A stretch of 64,000 nucleotides of DNA from the NCBI GenBank assembly GCA_014607495.2, contig CP053160.1, positions 9,672,001-9,736,000 on the forward strand, in the 5' to 3' direction. Origin of the DNA: Carposina sasakii. Lineage: Eukaryota > Arthropoda > Insecta > Lepidoptera > Carposinidae. Of the stretch, positions 43,716 through 56,485 are shown piece by piece. The notes beneath the pieces were generated by a model, which was not told where the DNA came from, did no database searches, and worked only from the letters and a program-made list of their open reading frames with translations. Within the stretch, counting starts at the first letter, position 1. Every line of letters begins with the position of its first letter. The translations under genes and the position numbers were made by a program.

Positions 43716-44211
43716 GTAAAGAAGACAACCTATGAACCGCCAACAGTCGAAAGCGAAACCGTCCTTCGCTCGTTACTATCAAACTTTTATAAATAAGTGG
43801 AATGAATAAAATCGAACATCCAAGATGGCGGATGTAAAATTATGACAAACGGTCGCCATTGTCCCGTCCTTATCGTTAAATTTGAGTAAATTAATTTTAT
43901 ACCGCACAATTTCGAGGATAAATTTCAGGAACTTTCTCCATTTGTCAAGTTCGGACTGATATTTAAGGATGGATGTATTTTTGCAAAGCCTTTACTTGAA
44001 AGGCATGATGTGGAAATAAGTATACAAAAGATTTCAAACAGATTTTCGATCCTCTGTTTTTTTTTCAAATATGCCCACTTTGTTACTTAAGAATTGTTAT
44101 GTTTATATTTTTGATCTGGGAAATGAGGTAACACGGTTTTTAAATCAAGAAATATCGTTGTTACTTGACTATATTTCACATCAGTATGTGCTAAGACCAA
44201 GTTTTAACAGA
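43716..44211. other. no gene seen
   Basis: AT-rich, with CATCCAAGATGGCGGATGTA near 43818 as an isolated repeat-like motif. Confidence 0.45.
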
Positions 44212-44330
44212 ATACATCAGCTGCATCTGATTCCGTGTATGTTGTAAGAGTCGACTACTATGCTAAATGTGGCTAAAGAATCTCCTTCGTGATCCTGCAT
44301 TTTATCTACCCTATTTAAAAACACAGCCAT
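44212..44330 (-). repeat. repeat family D copy
   Basis: The reverse complement carries GTAGTCGACTCTTACAACAT and GCAGGATCACGAAGGAGATT. Confidence 0.6.
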
Positions 44331-44661
44331 TCCGTATGTACATGTATCACATTGAATGAAAATTATTAAATAAGCATAATGAAAATACATTTCACAAACA
44401 TAATACAAAATAAAAATTATAGGTACGAGTACATTACACCAGCGAGTTTTTCGTCCCGGGATGTTTTCCTATTTTAGTATGCCCCTATAGTACCGGCAGA
44501 TTTATTTCCGCATGGTTGGAATCTACCTAAAACATAATCCTTACCTCCCTTAGCACCCAAAACGGAGTTAAGCTACCGAAAGTGAGAATACACCATTGAT
44601 AGCCTTCCCCTAGATATCGCATGTAGGCTATACTCGCAACACTTATTTATTCAGTTAGTTG

Positions 44662-44885
44662 ACGGCCGATTGGTGTAGTTGGTAGTGGCCCTGCCTGCGA
44701 CGCCATAGGTCCTGGGTTCGAATCCCGGTAGGTGCAAACATTGATGTGATGAATATCGATATTTGTTTCCGAGTCATGGATGTTTCTATACTTATCTATG
44801 TATTTATATACCGTTGCTTAGTACCCACAACACAAGACCTTAGGGATCTTAGTGTGGGACTAGGTCAATGTGTTGTGTGTGAATG
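44662..44885 (+). mobile_element. SINE family G, near full-length
   Basis: GGCCGATTGGTGTAGTTGGT, GGGTTCGAATCCCGGTAG and GGGACTAGGTCAATGTGTTG, as in 31076-31309. Confidence 0.8.
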
Positions 44886-46189
44886 TGTGTGTATATAGAT
44901 AGATAATTCCTAAACATCTCTGGAATTCTCTTTGGAAGCTTTTTTCATAGCATTTTACTTAATACTCCTTTTATTCCCTGTACACTGCAGGCAAATAGAT
45001 ATCTATTATTGTATTTAATCGCATCCAACAATTTAATAGATATAATAATCTACCTATTATTATTTTGGAGTAACTGCAGTATAGGTATTCGTAGTAATAA
45101 GCTTTTTTCCTTTCCGTTCAGCTTCTTTTTTGTATTTTTTATAAAGGTATTTCGTAATGAGACATTAAATAAAAGTCACTTTATAACGGTAAAACTATAA
45201 CCATAGTTTTTATATCTTGGCTTGCTGTCTTAAAAAGTTATTACTATGAGGTACCTATATTAATTTTATAGATAGATAGATAGATCGTTTATTTGACTTT
45301 TGGCATGTACACATATACAGACAACACAAATCAAGAAAATAATAGAAAAAAATATTTATACCCATGCGGTATCTTGTAGAAGGTTATCAGTTGAAAACGC
45401 ACTCCGGCTGGTCCTATTACAAGTTTCATCACATTTTCGCTCGTATTTTTCTAAGTTTTTTACACATAAAACCTTTTAGTTTTACGTGATCTGTGTCACT
45501 ATTTCCGTCAGGTATGCGCACACCCTTAAATATGCTATCGAAATAGAATATTCAGTCCTGTTCCCGTTGGTTACGGAATGATTTCGGGTTTTCGGGCACG
45601 TAGAGTATATTAAAATTTTATTATGAGTTTCGGTTCTCTTGGTTATTCTTGTGTGTTTGTGTAGTTTTGGCATATACGAAACGAGATCCTGCTATTGTGT
45701 GGCAGAAGTACGTAGTTTTATTATATTTTTAACTTTTATTGTAAGCTCAATCCTACTAATATTATGAATACAAAGGAATATAAACATAGTTTAAGCTGAA
45801 CATTATCTAAATTTGACAGATATTCTATACATGTTGCCATCAAATGTAATTCTCAAACAGTGTATAACTTAAGACGTGGTTTTGCAATAACATCGTCTAT
45901 AAAGTTTACAAGAATGTAAGGATGTTTAGATGTGTGTTATTAATTGAAAAACTACCGAAAATAATAATATATAATTTAAAAATAATATATAATAGAAAAT
46001 AATAAAATATAATAAAAAATGGAAGTAGAGAATAATGTAACTTACAAGTAGGCACGTCAGAGTAACATAGGGTTGTATAGTTACGAGGACGAATTCGCAG
46101 GCGTCTGCTAATAGAATATCTAACGTTAATTACATAGTACATTGTGTTATACGTAGTTTTGTATTCGGAGATAAAACCAGCTACGTTTG
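44886..46189. other. no gene seen
   Basis: Mostly AT-rich; an M1 right-end scrap at about 44915-44985 (TTTTATTCCCTGTA). Confidence 0.5.
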
Positions 46190-46320
46190 GCGTTAAATGT
46201 AGAGCACGATAGAAATGATCAGCGACAAGTTGCCAGCTCATTATAGGGGAGAACGCCCTTCGAGTTCCGAAATCGGCCATTATGACATGCACGGGAGATA
46301 ATATAAGGCATCGGTCAGAC
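46190..46320 (+). repeat. repeat family D copy
   Basis: ATGATCAGCGACAAGTTGCC AGCTC, then GAACGCCCTTCGAGTTCC and GACATGCACGGGAGAT. Confidence 0.6.
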
Positions 46321-46837
46321 GTATTCTTAGAGCCTATTTTCTTTTAGATTATTAAATAACCTTACATTGCTACACTGGAGATCGAAATCAAAGTGTAAAA
46401 AGTTAGGTATATTAAATTTAATTTGTTTTAAAACGGTCAAGTAATTGATATTCTCGAAGTGAATCAATTTATTTTAGAGACAAATATTAAAGACAATTTA
46501 TTGTTTCTAAGAAGAATTCTATGGACTAGCGTATTAACAAAACCAAGGTGTAAAAATTAATAAACATTTTACAAAATACACTTCCACACTTCTATTTCTT
46601 ATGTCTGTTGTCAAGAATTTCAAAAACCTTATTAAATAGAAGAAAATTGCGGGATGTTCCCGGAAAGAATGAAAGTAATTGTGCTCGGCGCTTTAATACG
46701 GGAACACATAAAGGCGGAATTGGCGTCCCTCGTTTACAAACATGTACCTACAAGTACTCTTTGGCCACTATTTCAGAGGTTTTATACAAAACTCAAAAAA
46801 AAAATACTTTTGATGAAAAAAGTGTTATGAGATCATA

Positions 46838-47055
46838 TTGGTCTAGTAGGTAGTGACCCTGCCTGCGACGCCATAGTCCTGGGTTCGAATCCCGGTAGGT
46901 GCAAACATTGATATGATGAATATCGGTGTTTGTTTCCGAGTCATGGATATTTCTATACTTATCTATGTATTTATATACCGTTGCTTAGTACCCACGACAC
47001 AAGACTTTAGGGATCTTAATGTGGGACTAGGTTAATGTGTTGTGCAGTGTGTGAA
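46838..47055 (+). mobile_element. SINE family G, slightly 5'-truncated
   Basis: TTGGTCTAGTAGGTAGTGAC head, GGGTTCGAATCCCGGTAG B box, TATTTATATACCGTTGCTTA and GGGACTAGGTTAATGTGTTG. Confidence 0.75.
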
Positions 47056-47811
47056 TATTTAATATTTATTTATATTTATTTTATATTACAGGTAAAATTA
47101 CAGCCCTTTTATTACACCCTATATAGTAGATCTAAGTTACCGTCTATCATAGCGTAAACCTGTCCACTATTGTACGTTGCTATATAGGCGTTTGATATCT
47201 ACCAATCAAATACATTTGACATCATGAAGCCGATATCACACACATCCGTTGTAACGCAACATCCCTGGTGAAAAGGCAGCCATTTGCAACTATTTGTTGT
47301 AACGTAACATCCCTGGTGGACAGGCATCCCAATGTTACAATTTGTTGTTTAAATAATCTGATCCAAATTGGCAATTGGGATATTCTCGAATGTGTCAAAG
47401 GTATTCTATGGCCCCACTTATGGAGGAAGAACAGAAAGGAGTTGTCTATACAAGTAGCTCTAGGCTTAAGCTTAGTATGTTGGTACGACGCTGCGTAGTT
47501 TATAAGTGTTATACAATCTTTTTGATCTTCATTGGCAGAGTTGTACCTTTAAAAAACCCGCATCAAAATCCGTTACATAGTTTTAAAGATCTCAAGATTT
47601 CATTTTTAAATCTAAGTTGCTTCCCGCCCGTCTTTCTGTCATTTGCATGTATGCTTATCTAATTTAAACTACGGAACGGATTAAAAAAGCGACCCGCTCC
47701 GGCTTCGCATACTGATACAATATTTCCCTTTACGCGGACGAAATTCCCGATTTTTTAAAGCATTCTATATAGTTATCCTAGCTAACAAAATAAACAAATA
47801 ATTTTGAGTAT
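47056..47811. other. short tandem duplication; no gene
   Basis: GTTGTAACGCAACATCCCTG at 47248 and GTTGTAACGTAACATCCCTG at about 47297 are tandem units. A Helitron-like internal piece lies at about 47525-47670. Confidence 0.45.
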
Positions 47812-48251
47812 TAAATGTACATAGGTTCTCTGTATAATCGGCTATTTTTATATCATTAACATACCCCTTTTGTTATAGCCTGTACAAGAATATCCTCCGA
47901 GTCATTCCTTTATCGCGGCACTCGTATCGAAGATCAAAGCGAGCACCGAGCTGTCTAACCCGAGCTGAAGTGAGCTTGAGCACAAGTGAGCTTGTTTGCT
48001 TCAATCATATACCTGTGGTGTTGGTTCGTACGACTAATGCCTTGAGGAAAGTCAACCTCACCGTTTTATATACTAGCTGTTGCTCGCGGCTCCGCTGGCG
48101 TGGATGTCGCTCAATGCGTGGAAGGGGTATGAAGAAAGATAGTAGCCGATCAGACCTACTGAATATGCATATAAAAATCGGTCAAGCTGTTTCGGAGGAG
48201 TACGAGTATGGTAACGAACATTGTGATATGAGAATTTAATATTTAAGATTA
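47812..48251. other. MITE and Helitron scraps; no gene
   Basis: An M1 right half at about 47812-47883 (ending TTGTTATAGCCTGTA) and a TACTAGCTGTTGCTCGCGGC Helitron-like scrap at 48072. Confidence 0.45.
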
Positions 48252-48560
48252 TACAGGTTGTAACACTACAGAAGAGGTATGGTAAGCTATGAAAATAGAC
48301 CACTAATAGATACCATCTACAAAATACAAAAACGGCGATTATAATATTTATTATTCAAGATTGTATAAATACTTTTGAGCTATTTAGGAACTCTCTATAC
48401 GAACTGAAAAAATAAATATGTGATATCAAATCTCAAATTTTCTATATAGATGATAAGTTCTACTTTCATCTAAGGTTCTACTCGTAAGATGTTAGGTTCT
48501 CAATTTTGAGCTGGCTCCATAGCTTTTTTCTTAACACATCTCCTTTAGTTACACCATGTA
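48252..48560 (+). mobile_element. MITE family M1, diverged full-length copy
   Basis: TACAGGTTGTAACACTACAG to CCTTTAGTTACACCATGTA, with the inner AATAAATATGTGATATCAAA segment. Confidence 0.6.
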
Positions 48561-48712
48561 TATTCTCCATGGGTTTAATTACTGGTTGCTTTTCGAATAC
48601 AAATCGAAAAGCTCTCTCCTTACTAAGTGGAATTCCAAATCCAACCACCTCTGAAGTTAATACTTACTTATATACATATACCTATATATCATAGAGATTA
48701 GCCGAATCAACA

Positions 48713-48720
48713 GTCTAGAG
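48713..48720 (+). repeat. hAT target site duplication, left
   Basis: GTCTAGAG, repeated at 48912-48919. Confidence 0.88.
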
Positions 48721-48911
48721 CAGAGGTTCCCAAACTTTTTTTCTCGTAGACCCCTTTTAAAAGTTACTGGTTCTGGTAGACCCCCTACAGGCCTACATTA
48801 TACTCGTATACAAATTAATTGTGGACCTCCATTTTTTCACATTAACGTAGACCCCCACCGAGTCTCCTGTAGACCCCTAGGGGTCCACCTGGACCACTTT
48901 GGGAACCACTG
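48721..48911. mobile_element. non-autonomous hAT element (MITE), 191 bp
   Basis: Ends CAGAGGTTCCCAAACTTTTT and CTTTGGGAACCACTG; terminal repeats of about 15 bp with one mismatch. The perfect 8-bp GTCTAGAG duplication on both sides is the hAT signature. The interior has GTAGACCCC repeats in both orientations. It has no transposase. The CAGNGGTTCCCAAACTT end is of the widespread Charlie/SPIN-like type. Confidence 0.9.
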
Positions 48912-48919
48912 GTCTAGAG
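48912..48919 (+). repeat. hAT target site duplication, right
   Basis: GTCTAGAG, identical to 48713-48720. Confidence 0.88.
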
Positions 48920-48997
48920 TATACTAAGATGCAACGTGACGATGCATTTATGATTAGCCTAATGATATTGCAAACTCTACTCTGCCGGCACCGCCCC

Positions 48998-49227
48998 ATG
49001 CCTGCCCATAGGTATTGTACGAGGCGATTAAGGGTTTCCGGGAGGTAGGCAGCAGCGCCCCCCGTGCTGACAACATAGTACGAAAATCACACTGCGGTCA
49101 CCAACCCGCCTGCCCAGCGTGGTGACTATGGGAAAAACCCCTCTGTGGCAGTAGCCTTGTAGCGGTCCCTGGAGGAGGCCTACGTCAAGCAGTGGACTGC
49201 AATAGGCTGAAGAAGAAGAAGAAGAAT
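48998..49227 (+). mobile_element. SINE family A with (GAA)n tail
   Basis: CATGCCTGCCCATAGGTATT ... GTGGACTGCAATAGGCTGAA followed by repeated GAA. Same order as 25436-25658. Confidence 0.75.
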
Positions 49228-49974
49228 GATATTGCAGGAGACTTGGGGAAGATGTATGTGACTATAATATAAGAATAAACTCTACTGTAAGAATAAACTC
49301 GCTCAATCTTTAAGTCGATGTTGGAGCGATGCGATATTGGAAGATTTCATTTGCGCGATATAAAATCTTTAACTCTATTGGATGAAATTTAATGACGAGT
49401 TTGTATTTCGAAATGGTTATCAAAACCGAGGTAAAATGTAGAAGCAAGATGATCTCTACACTGCTTTTAGCGACGACGTCTCACTTCCATAGAAACAATC
49501 GATGCATTAAGTAATTTAACTAGTGCTTAAAGTTTTTTTAAAAGATAATTAATAATCGTCCATTTTTATTCAACATGTTATAGGTTCTCTAAACTTACTA
49601 ATGGGTACCTTAGTAAACTACAATGGTGCACCAAACTGCATAATACACGAAACAGCGAGTACAGGCAGGTACGAATTTGCATTGAAATCGGAGAAGTTTA
49701 ACCAAATTGCATTCTATAGTCTTTAAGGTTGCATCTCACTAATGTCATATGAGCATCGCTTCGCAAAGGTGTTCTTTCACACATACCTAAAACATAATAG
49801 TCACGCCCATAATCCCACAAAGAAGTTGGGTGTAAGTGTGCAATTTACACACCCACTTTTAAGGGTAGGTTAACTTTGGGTCCTAAGATTTTAGTCGCAC
49901 CCACTTACACCCCTGTAGATAGATTCAAATGGGTATTGCTTAATGGGTTAGATGTACCCCTGCCGGCCATCATC
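49228..49974. other. no gene seen
   Basis: AT-rich; an old repeat scrap near 49790-49930 (AATAGTCACGCCCATAATCC). Confidence 0.45.
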
Positions 49975-50310
49975 GGGCTACCATCGAGCCCTATACCCTC
50001 CACTGAACCTCGAATCTGACAACTCACAATCACAACTTAGTCGTGATGAGAAAGCAGATTCGAAGACCTAGCACATAATTCGTACATAGTTGCTACACAG
50101 AAAATATTTTTATTATTCTATCTATTATGTTTTAGCCGCCCACGACTTCATCCGCGTAAAAGGGCAATACACCCGTGTGAAGCCGGGGCGGGTGCGAAGT
50201 TATGCATATAAACATTCCTCTTGAATTACTCTATTAAAAAAAAAGCGCATCAAAATCCGTTGCGTAGTTTCAAAGATCTAAGCATACATAGGGACAGCGG
50301 GAAGCGACTA
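49975..50310 (-). repeat. family C fragment and Helitron-like scrap
   Basis: 49975-50085 carries CCCTATACCCTCCACTGAAC and GATGAGAAAGCAGATTCGAA, the reverse of family C. 50130-50310 has a minus Helitron-like stretch (GCATCAAAATCCGTTGCGTA). Confidence 0.5.
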
Positions 50311-50864
50311 TGTTTTATAAAAATGTAGTGATGAACACCCAATAGTAAATCCTAGCCTGGAATCCTAAAGCATAGCGTAAACATGGCAAACCTAAGCAGC
50401 TCAGGCGATGGAAGATCATCGCAGAGGCGAAGAAAATAGAGAAGACCTTAAATTATCGCGCGTAAGTTACAGACACAAAAATATATAAAAGATAGCTCAG
50501 AGATTGTATGAGAACGCGAACGTTAGTGTATATAGAGAAAACTTTAGAAAGTACCTTCAAAGAAATTTTAAGTAGAAACGTATGCATGTTCAGTAAGTTT
50601 GGCGGGTGCCTTGATTTAATAATATCATAGGTAGGTACTAAAAAAATCAAGATCACTGATGAAAAAATAAAGAAAAATTGTCAAATGAAAGAACATAGAA
50701 AATAATAGCACTTCATTGTTACTTTACGAAACTATTCGAAAAGGGAATATCAAAGTGGTTTAAGCGACATTTTTACATAGTCAAATATGTACTTGTGCAA
50801 GGAGGAGAACCTATAAATAAGATAAAATTACTAATAAAAATTAAATAAATATTCACAAACTCCA
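50311..50864. other. no gene seen
   Basis: AT-rich without recognised features. Confidence 0.5.
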
Positions 50865-50941
50865 CAACACGTTCATCTAGTCCCACAGTAAGATCCCTAA
50901 GGTCTTGTATCGAGGGTATTCAGCAACGGTATATAAATATT
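50865..50941 (-). mobile_element. SINE family G 3' fragment
   Basis: The reverse complement reads ATTTATATACCGTTGCTGAA, ACAAGACCTTAGGGATCTTA and GGGACTAGATGAACGTGTTG. Confidence 0.6.
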
Positions 50942-50964
50942 AACCACCTACGGCAGAGTACAGT

Positions 50965-51178
50965 TTGTACCACCCTATGCCTGCTTGTGGGTATCGTACG
51001 AGGCGATTATGGGTTTCCGGGAGGTGGGCAGCAAGCGCTTCCCGTGCTGACAATAATATACTACAGGTCACCAACCCGTGCCCAATTTGGTGACTTGGGC
51101 AAAAATCCCCCATGGCCACCTTTAACGAAGGATGCCTACGTCCAGCATTGGACTGCAATAGGCATGAAGAAGAGAATA
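50965..51178 (+). mobile_element. SINE family A, diverged copy
   Basis: CCCTATGCCTGCTTGTGGGT, GGCGATTATGGGTTTCCGGG, then CAGCATTGGACTGCAATAGG. Confidence 0.7.
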
Positions 51179-51289
51179 TAAACAGGGGTAATATAGCATC
51201 AAAAAAACATGCGATATTAATTTATCAATTTTGCAAATCGGACTTCATACACAGGATCTACGTGCGACCAATTACACCAATATCAAAGT

Positions 51290-51538
51290 CCCGTCTAGTG
51301 TACCTTATGTTAGTTTTTTTATAGACAGATACTAAAGTATTTTTCGTGAAAAAATCCTGCGTTAACGCGCGTCTATGTGAATTTAGGCAGAAAAACGCAT
51401 CTATTGTCAATTTTATGGACCCAAATATTTTAAATCAGACATCCCAGGTAGGCTTCGAAACTTTAAAATATGATCGTGATGATGATAAGATTCCGTAGTT
51501 TTCGGGAACGTTGACGACCAAAAATCACCCTGTATACT
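51290..51538 (+). mobile_element. MITE family M3, 5'-truncated, next to a SINE A scrap
   Basis: TTTTTTTATAGACAGATACT ... GGAACGTTGACGACCAAAAA TCACCCTGTATA matches the right two-thirds of 58581-58958. A SINE A fragment (CAGACTGCGGTCACCAACCC) follows at 51541-51600. Confidence 0.65.
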
Positions 51539-51600
51539 CCAAAAATCAGACTGCGGTCACCAACCCGCCTGCCCAATTTGGTGACTTGTGGCAAAAATCC

Positions 51601-52214
51601 AGAGTGCGTATGTGGCGACGGTACATGCACCACGCCTCGGAGGAATATAAGAAATTTGGCAGCACAACAGCCATGTATACTCTTATTTAAGCAACATATA
51701 ATTACACTCCTTCTTCCTGCCCTGTTACCCTGGGGAGTATTCTTCTTTCATTAATCCCTATTATCCGCCTATTCTCGTCTACCTCTTCCTCTATAATCCA
51801 GCACGGCTTGGACTTAATACAATTATCTTCATCTTCATAACTATTGCAACGTAGCCCCTGCCATCGGGGGATTTTGTTACTTAAAAGTTCCACTATCTGT
51901 TTTTTGGCAGCTCCATCATCAGACCCTCGTTTCCTTTATATTATGTGTAGAATATAAACTAGGGGATATCCCTATTCCTTAGAAACATCTCATAAAAACA
52001 GACTACGCCTACAATATTTGAGGAATTTCTCCAAGATCCCATCATCAGATCCTGATGTGGTATATGGGACCAACCTGGAAGTATACCATGACCAACTATA
52101 AAAAAAAATTGAAATCGGTTCATAAACGACGGAGTTCTGAGGTAACACACATAAAAAAAAAAAAAAAACACAGACGAATTGATATCTTTTTGAAGTCGGT
52201 TAAAAATTCATACA
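51601..52214. other. no gene seen
   Basis: Slightly GC-richer to about 51900, but frames lack domain character. An A-rich tract lies near 52153. Confidence 0.45.
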
Positions 52215-52410
52215 CTGCGACGCCATAGGTCCTGGGTTCGAATCCCGGTAGGTGCAAACATTGATATGATGAATATTGATGTTTGTTTCCGAGTCATGGA
52301 TGTTTCTATTCTTATCTATGTATTTATATACCGTTGCTTAGTACCCACGACACAAGACCTTAGGGATCTTAATGTGGGACTAGGTCAATGTGTTGTGAAG
52401 TGTGTGAATA
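52215..52410 (+). mobile_element. SINE family G, 5'-truncated
   Basis: Begins at the TGCGACGCCATAGGTCCTGG B-box segment and runs to GGGACTAGGTCAATGTGTTG. Confidence 0.75.
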
Positions 52411-55159
52411 TTTATATTATATTTATTTATAAAATAAACAATTATAATTTGAAGCTATCGATGGCGCAGGTGTTTTTAAGGATAATTAAGAAAATTTTAG
52501 AGACTTTAATAACTTTCTACATAGTTTTAGTTAATAAAGTCTTTACGTTGTTTCACTTTAAGCTTAGACAATAATAATATATTTTTTATATAACTCAGAG
52601 GGATGAAAATTAATTAAAATTTACGGTCTTTATTTAATTGTTCATAATTAGAAGTTTATAAAGATTATGGGCGAGTTCAGTTTGAACGAGATAAATTGCT
52701 TTAATTCAAGGTATCAGCTAAAAACAAAATGCTTGAATATCAAACAAAAAAAATCCTCGTGTTACGTAATACAAGTAACTCGATGAGTAAGGAATTCGAG
52801 TATAGGTATTCGATACTAAGTAAGGAAGGATTTCGAAGGAAAATATTAGGTAACTATATATTACGTATTTAATATGAGCGGCCGAAAATTTGTTGTTCTA
52901 AGTATTTTTGAGAACACGGAAAATCTTTTAGAGATGAAAAAAGTTTGTGGACAAAACACTACGTCGGCTTACGTTATAATCGTCAAGTATTTCTGGGGGC
53001 TGATAAATGAGGCATGAAAGTTTTCAGAAAATAAATTTGCTTACTTATTTTCGGCACTAGATGAAAAGGATAAAGTGAGTAGGAATAACAACGTAAATAA
53101 CTTTTTTCGGTACACCTGCCATTTTAACTGTACGACAGCAACTCAATGCTGTTTTGAAATCGGATACATGTTAGTTTGATAGAATTTATTACTTTTATAG
53201 CATTAATTTACCCGTAAATACAATTCTAATGGCATTTTGAAGACATAGAGTGAAAGATACTAAGATTTTCTGGGTGAAGCTACTTCATAAACTTTGAGTA
53301 ACTCAAGAATCGACACTTGAAATAAGTAAATCCTATTAGTGGATTTTGTTTTAATTATATTTTTTAACAGATTGTTATATATTAAGCTTATTCTTCTTCA
53401 GGTATAAGTTAAAATCAGTCGAATACATTCCTAAAGAAAAAGAAGAAATTGGCGCTTAAGTTTTGGCATTCTTAATTGAAGTTTTCAGCAAAAATTTCAT
53501 AGCTCGTCGGCTAATCGCCTTCACAAACATCTGGGGTTAATACGAGATTAATTCTACCTTAATTCACATTATAATACAGTTGATACGGATATTTTAAGTC
53601 ATTGGAGTACATTGGAGTATATTGGAGGAACAAATTAAAATATCTTTATAACCTACCTGCGCCTGTGTAGTATATTTTTTAGAACGTTTTTTTTTCTAAA
53701 ATACTCGTAGTATTTAACTTTAAGACGCGGTATTGTAGTACTCGTAACATCAGTAATAGTGTCTTATGTGTCCCAGGAACCATGATTATACAACTATCAC
53801 AAAAAAAAACTATCTTTTACATCTATAAAATATTTCATATCACTATCACAATGTTTGTACAATATAGTTTTACAATGTTAAAACTACAACAATCCAAATA
53901 ATAACTACAAACTACAAAACTGACCGTAATTAAGCAAAGGCCGGAGTAGCCCTTCAGAAGTGAGTTCCATGTGAATTGCCCAGAGGTAGCCGTCTATCTG
54001 ATTACAGTTTGATAAATTTCTCGAATAAGTTTATAAAGTTAAAATGCCTGTTTAATTATTCATAGAATTACGTCCGGAAAAGGTTTGGCAGGTGGCACGG
54101 ACACGTGGAACTTAATATGCTAACGGGTATAAAGTGGGTGTGTATTTGCACATTTCTGCTACCTCTTTAGTAATATGTTACAGTTTACAGTCAGCACCAC
54201 ATCATACATATGAATATATAGCGTACCTTATAATATTAATTATTATTATTATATAAAGTCAATTGATTAAAGGCTATATTTTATAAAAGTAGCTATTATG
54301 ACTCCTGCAATATTGTTCTGGGAGGTTGCGATGGTTGTATAAATAGCAGGGTAGAAACTAAATGGTGTCACTTTATTCTTGACTGTTGAGTTTGTAAGAC
54401 GTTACTCTGCTCGATCTCTGTTCTATTTAAAAACATTGCAACGATATAATCTATTTACGGCGAATCGGGTTTCTTGCTGCTTCTTTCCCCGAATGTTATA
54501 TCGCCTGAAGCAGCTTTAACTGTATAAGTGATAAATAAATAGTTCTACATAGCAACTGCGATGTTTGACTCCGCATCCTGAATATACTGCTGCGCCAACG
54601 AGTAATCATCGGTGACAAATAGTTGGCATTACTTTAATATATGTATTTACGTATGTACGAGTACATAGCCTGTTTTCAAATTAACTAACTTTAGGATTGG
54701 ATCTACCATCCCATAATACAACACCTTAGGTGATAGGCGGAAATCTATTCGTTAAGTTTTTTAAACGATTATGTTTACAAAAGTTTGTGCAAAAAGAATC
54801 TGAATTTGAATAAGGATTTTCTTATATTCGATATCTTTTGGGGTAAGCATTTTCAATAGCGATGTTTTAATACCGAATGGATGCTGTTGTAACTTGTTCT
54901 GTTAAACTTTTTATCGTTTTCATCCCTACAAAAGAATTTTAATTTAAGTATTATATAAATTCAACTGGCCGGGAGAGGCGACACGATATAGAAAGCTCAC
55001 CTCAAGCAGTAGGTGGAAGAAATCTGGTAATTGGAAGTAAACTTATTAAAGGAGAGTTAACACCTTGTTTACAATGTATTCGAATACATTGACTTATATT
55101 TGGATGAAAAAATAACGTTTCCAAAAACGGTTTTTTTTTTATTTTCTTATTAATCTATA
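52411..55159. other. no gene seen
   Basis: A long AT-rich stretch. I find no coding exon, tRNA or element with definable ends. Confidence 0.5.
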
Positions 55160-55484
55160 CATCTATACATATAATAAAAATGTTATAGATTGCTGTCTGT
55201 ACATGGAAGATGTACGAGAAAAAATATTATAGGAGACCTTTATTAACGCAATAGTACTCAAAAGAATGATTTTTCGAATTTTTGTCTGTCTGTGCGTTTG
55301 TGCACGCTAATCTCAGAAACGGCTGAACCGATTTCGATGCAGTTTTCAGGAATATATTGTTACAGGTCCCACTTATCATATAGGCATATACTCTTTATCC
55401 CGGGAAAATGTTTTTATCCCGGATAATTTCGACATTTTGTTTTTTCTATATTCCACGCGGACGGAAGTCGCGGGCGTCCACTAG
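55160..55484 (+). mobile_element. Helitron-like element (Lep1 type)
   Basis: Internal AAACGGCTGAACCGATTTCG and ATAATTTCGACATTTTGTTT, ending with the hairpin GGACGG..CGGGCGTCC-like motif and CTAG at 55481-55484. The 5' end is not clear. Confidence 0.65.
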
Positions 55485-56280
55485 GTATTTATAATATATG
55501 ACTTATATTTGACGACTTTTATGTAGCCGTAATGGTGTCCCACTGCCACACCTCGGTTCTTCGCTAACCTACACCTTCATTACCTGAATTAAAAATATTC
55601 TACCATTATCCTTCTAGTGATCTATTTATTAAAAATTTTATGGTAGAAGCAGTGAGGCTATGACATTGAATGAGACGTTCATTATTATTTCCGCAGCCCG
55701 CTCCATTTCCGTCCAACTTGGGTCTTTGGCGAAATTTAATTGTCTGGGCATACTGGGCATGCCTCTTTTATCCTGATAGAGCTAATTCATATTAGGTAAC
55801 AACATGGAGGATTATGTACCTAATGGGTGTAAATACGAGTATATGCATGTAATGCAAAAACTCATTGATGTAATGTATATAAATCTTGTCACGTCAATCA
55901 CGTCGTCAATTTAAACACAATTTTATTTCCAAATAATAAAAAGGAAAAAAAATATCATGATACTGAGTCCTGACCGAGTTCAGATTTGAATGATTAAATA
56001 ATAAATTATTCATACTGTTCAGTCGTGCAACGAGTCAAATATCTCCAAGATAATCGCCGTGGAAATCTCCTAGAATTTAAATTTTATATAAGTATTTCGC
56101 ACGGAAATATATGCTAAGATGACAATCTGATACGGATATTATTCACGGGTCAAATAAAATTATTAACTTCAGTATAAGTTAATAATAGGTAATAATAATA
56201 AGGTTCTGCAGGCGCGGAACAATTTTTATTTTTAATTTTACACGTATAAAAATTTTAAAAAATGACTGAATAATAATAAT
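55485..56280. other. no gene seen
   Basis: AT-rich without recognised features. Confidence 0.5.
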
Positions 56281-56330
56281 AGTTGGGGGAGGCCTATGTT
56301 CAGCAGTGGACTTCTCATGACTTAAAATGA
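56281..56330 (+). mobile_element. RTE LINE 3' end scrap
   Basis: AGTTGGGGGAGGCCTATGTT CAGCAGTGGACTTCTC matches 15667-15703, followed by an ATGATGAA tail. Confidence 0.6.
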
Positions 56331-56401
56331 TGAAGGGCAAATTGTTTGATCAGTAATTCAGCATACTAATTAATTAAAATACGTCAAAAATACTATAGAT
56401 A

Positions 56402-56412
56402 CATATATATAT

Positions 56413-56482
<70 letters not shown>
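56402..56482. repeat. (TA)n microsatellite
   Basis: About 80 bases of nearly pure TA with a GATA interruption near the start and another at the end. It can extrude a cruciform and is prone to length variation and assembly error. Confidence 0.95.

Positions 56483-56485
<3 letters not shown>

Noticed and set aside
45906..46292. 128-aa minus-strand frame
   Set aside because: Overlaps repeat family D and an AT-rich tract; Phe/Tyr/Ile-rich translation typical of AT-rich non-coding DNA.
56402..56482. (TA)n as a regulatory cruciform
   Set aside because: Nothing around it suggests function; it is a common microsatellite and length may be assembly-dependent.
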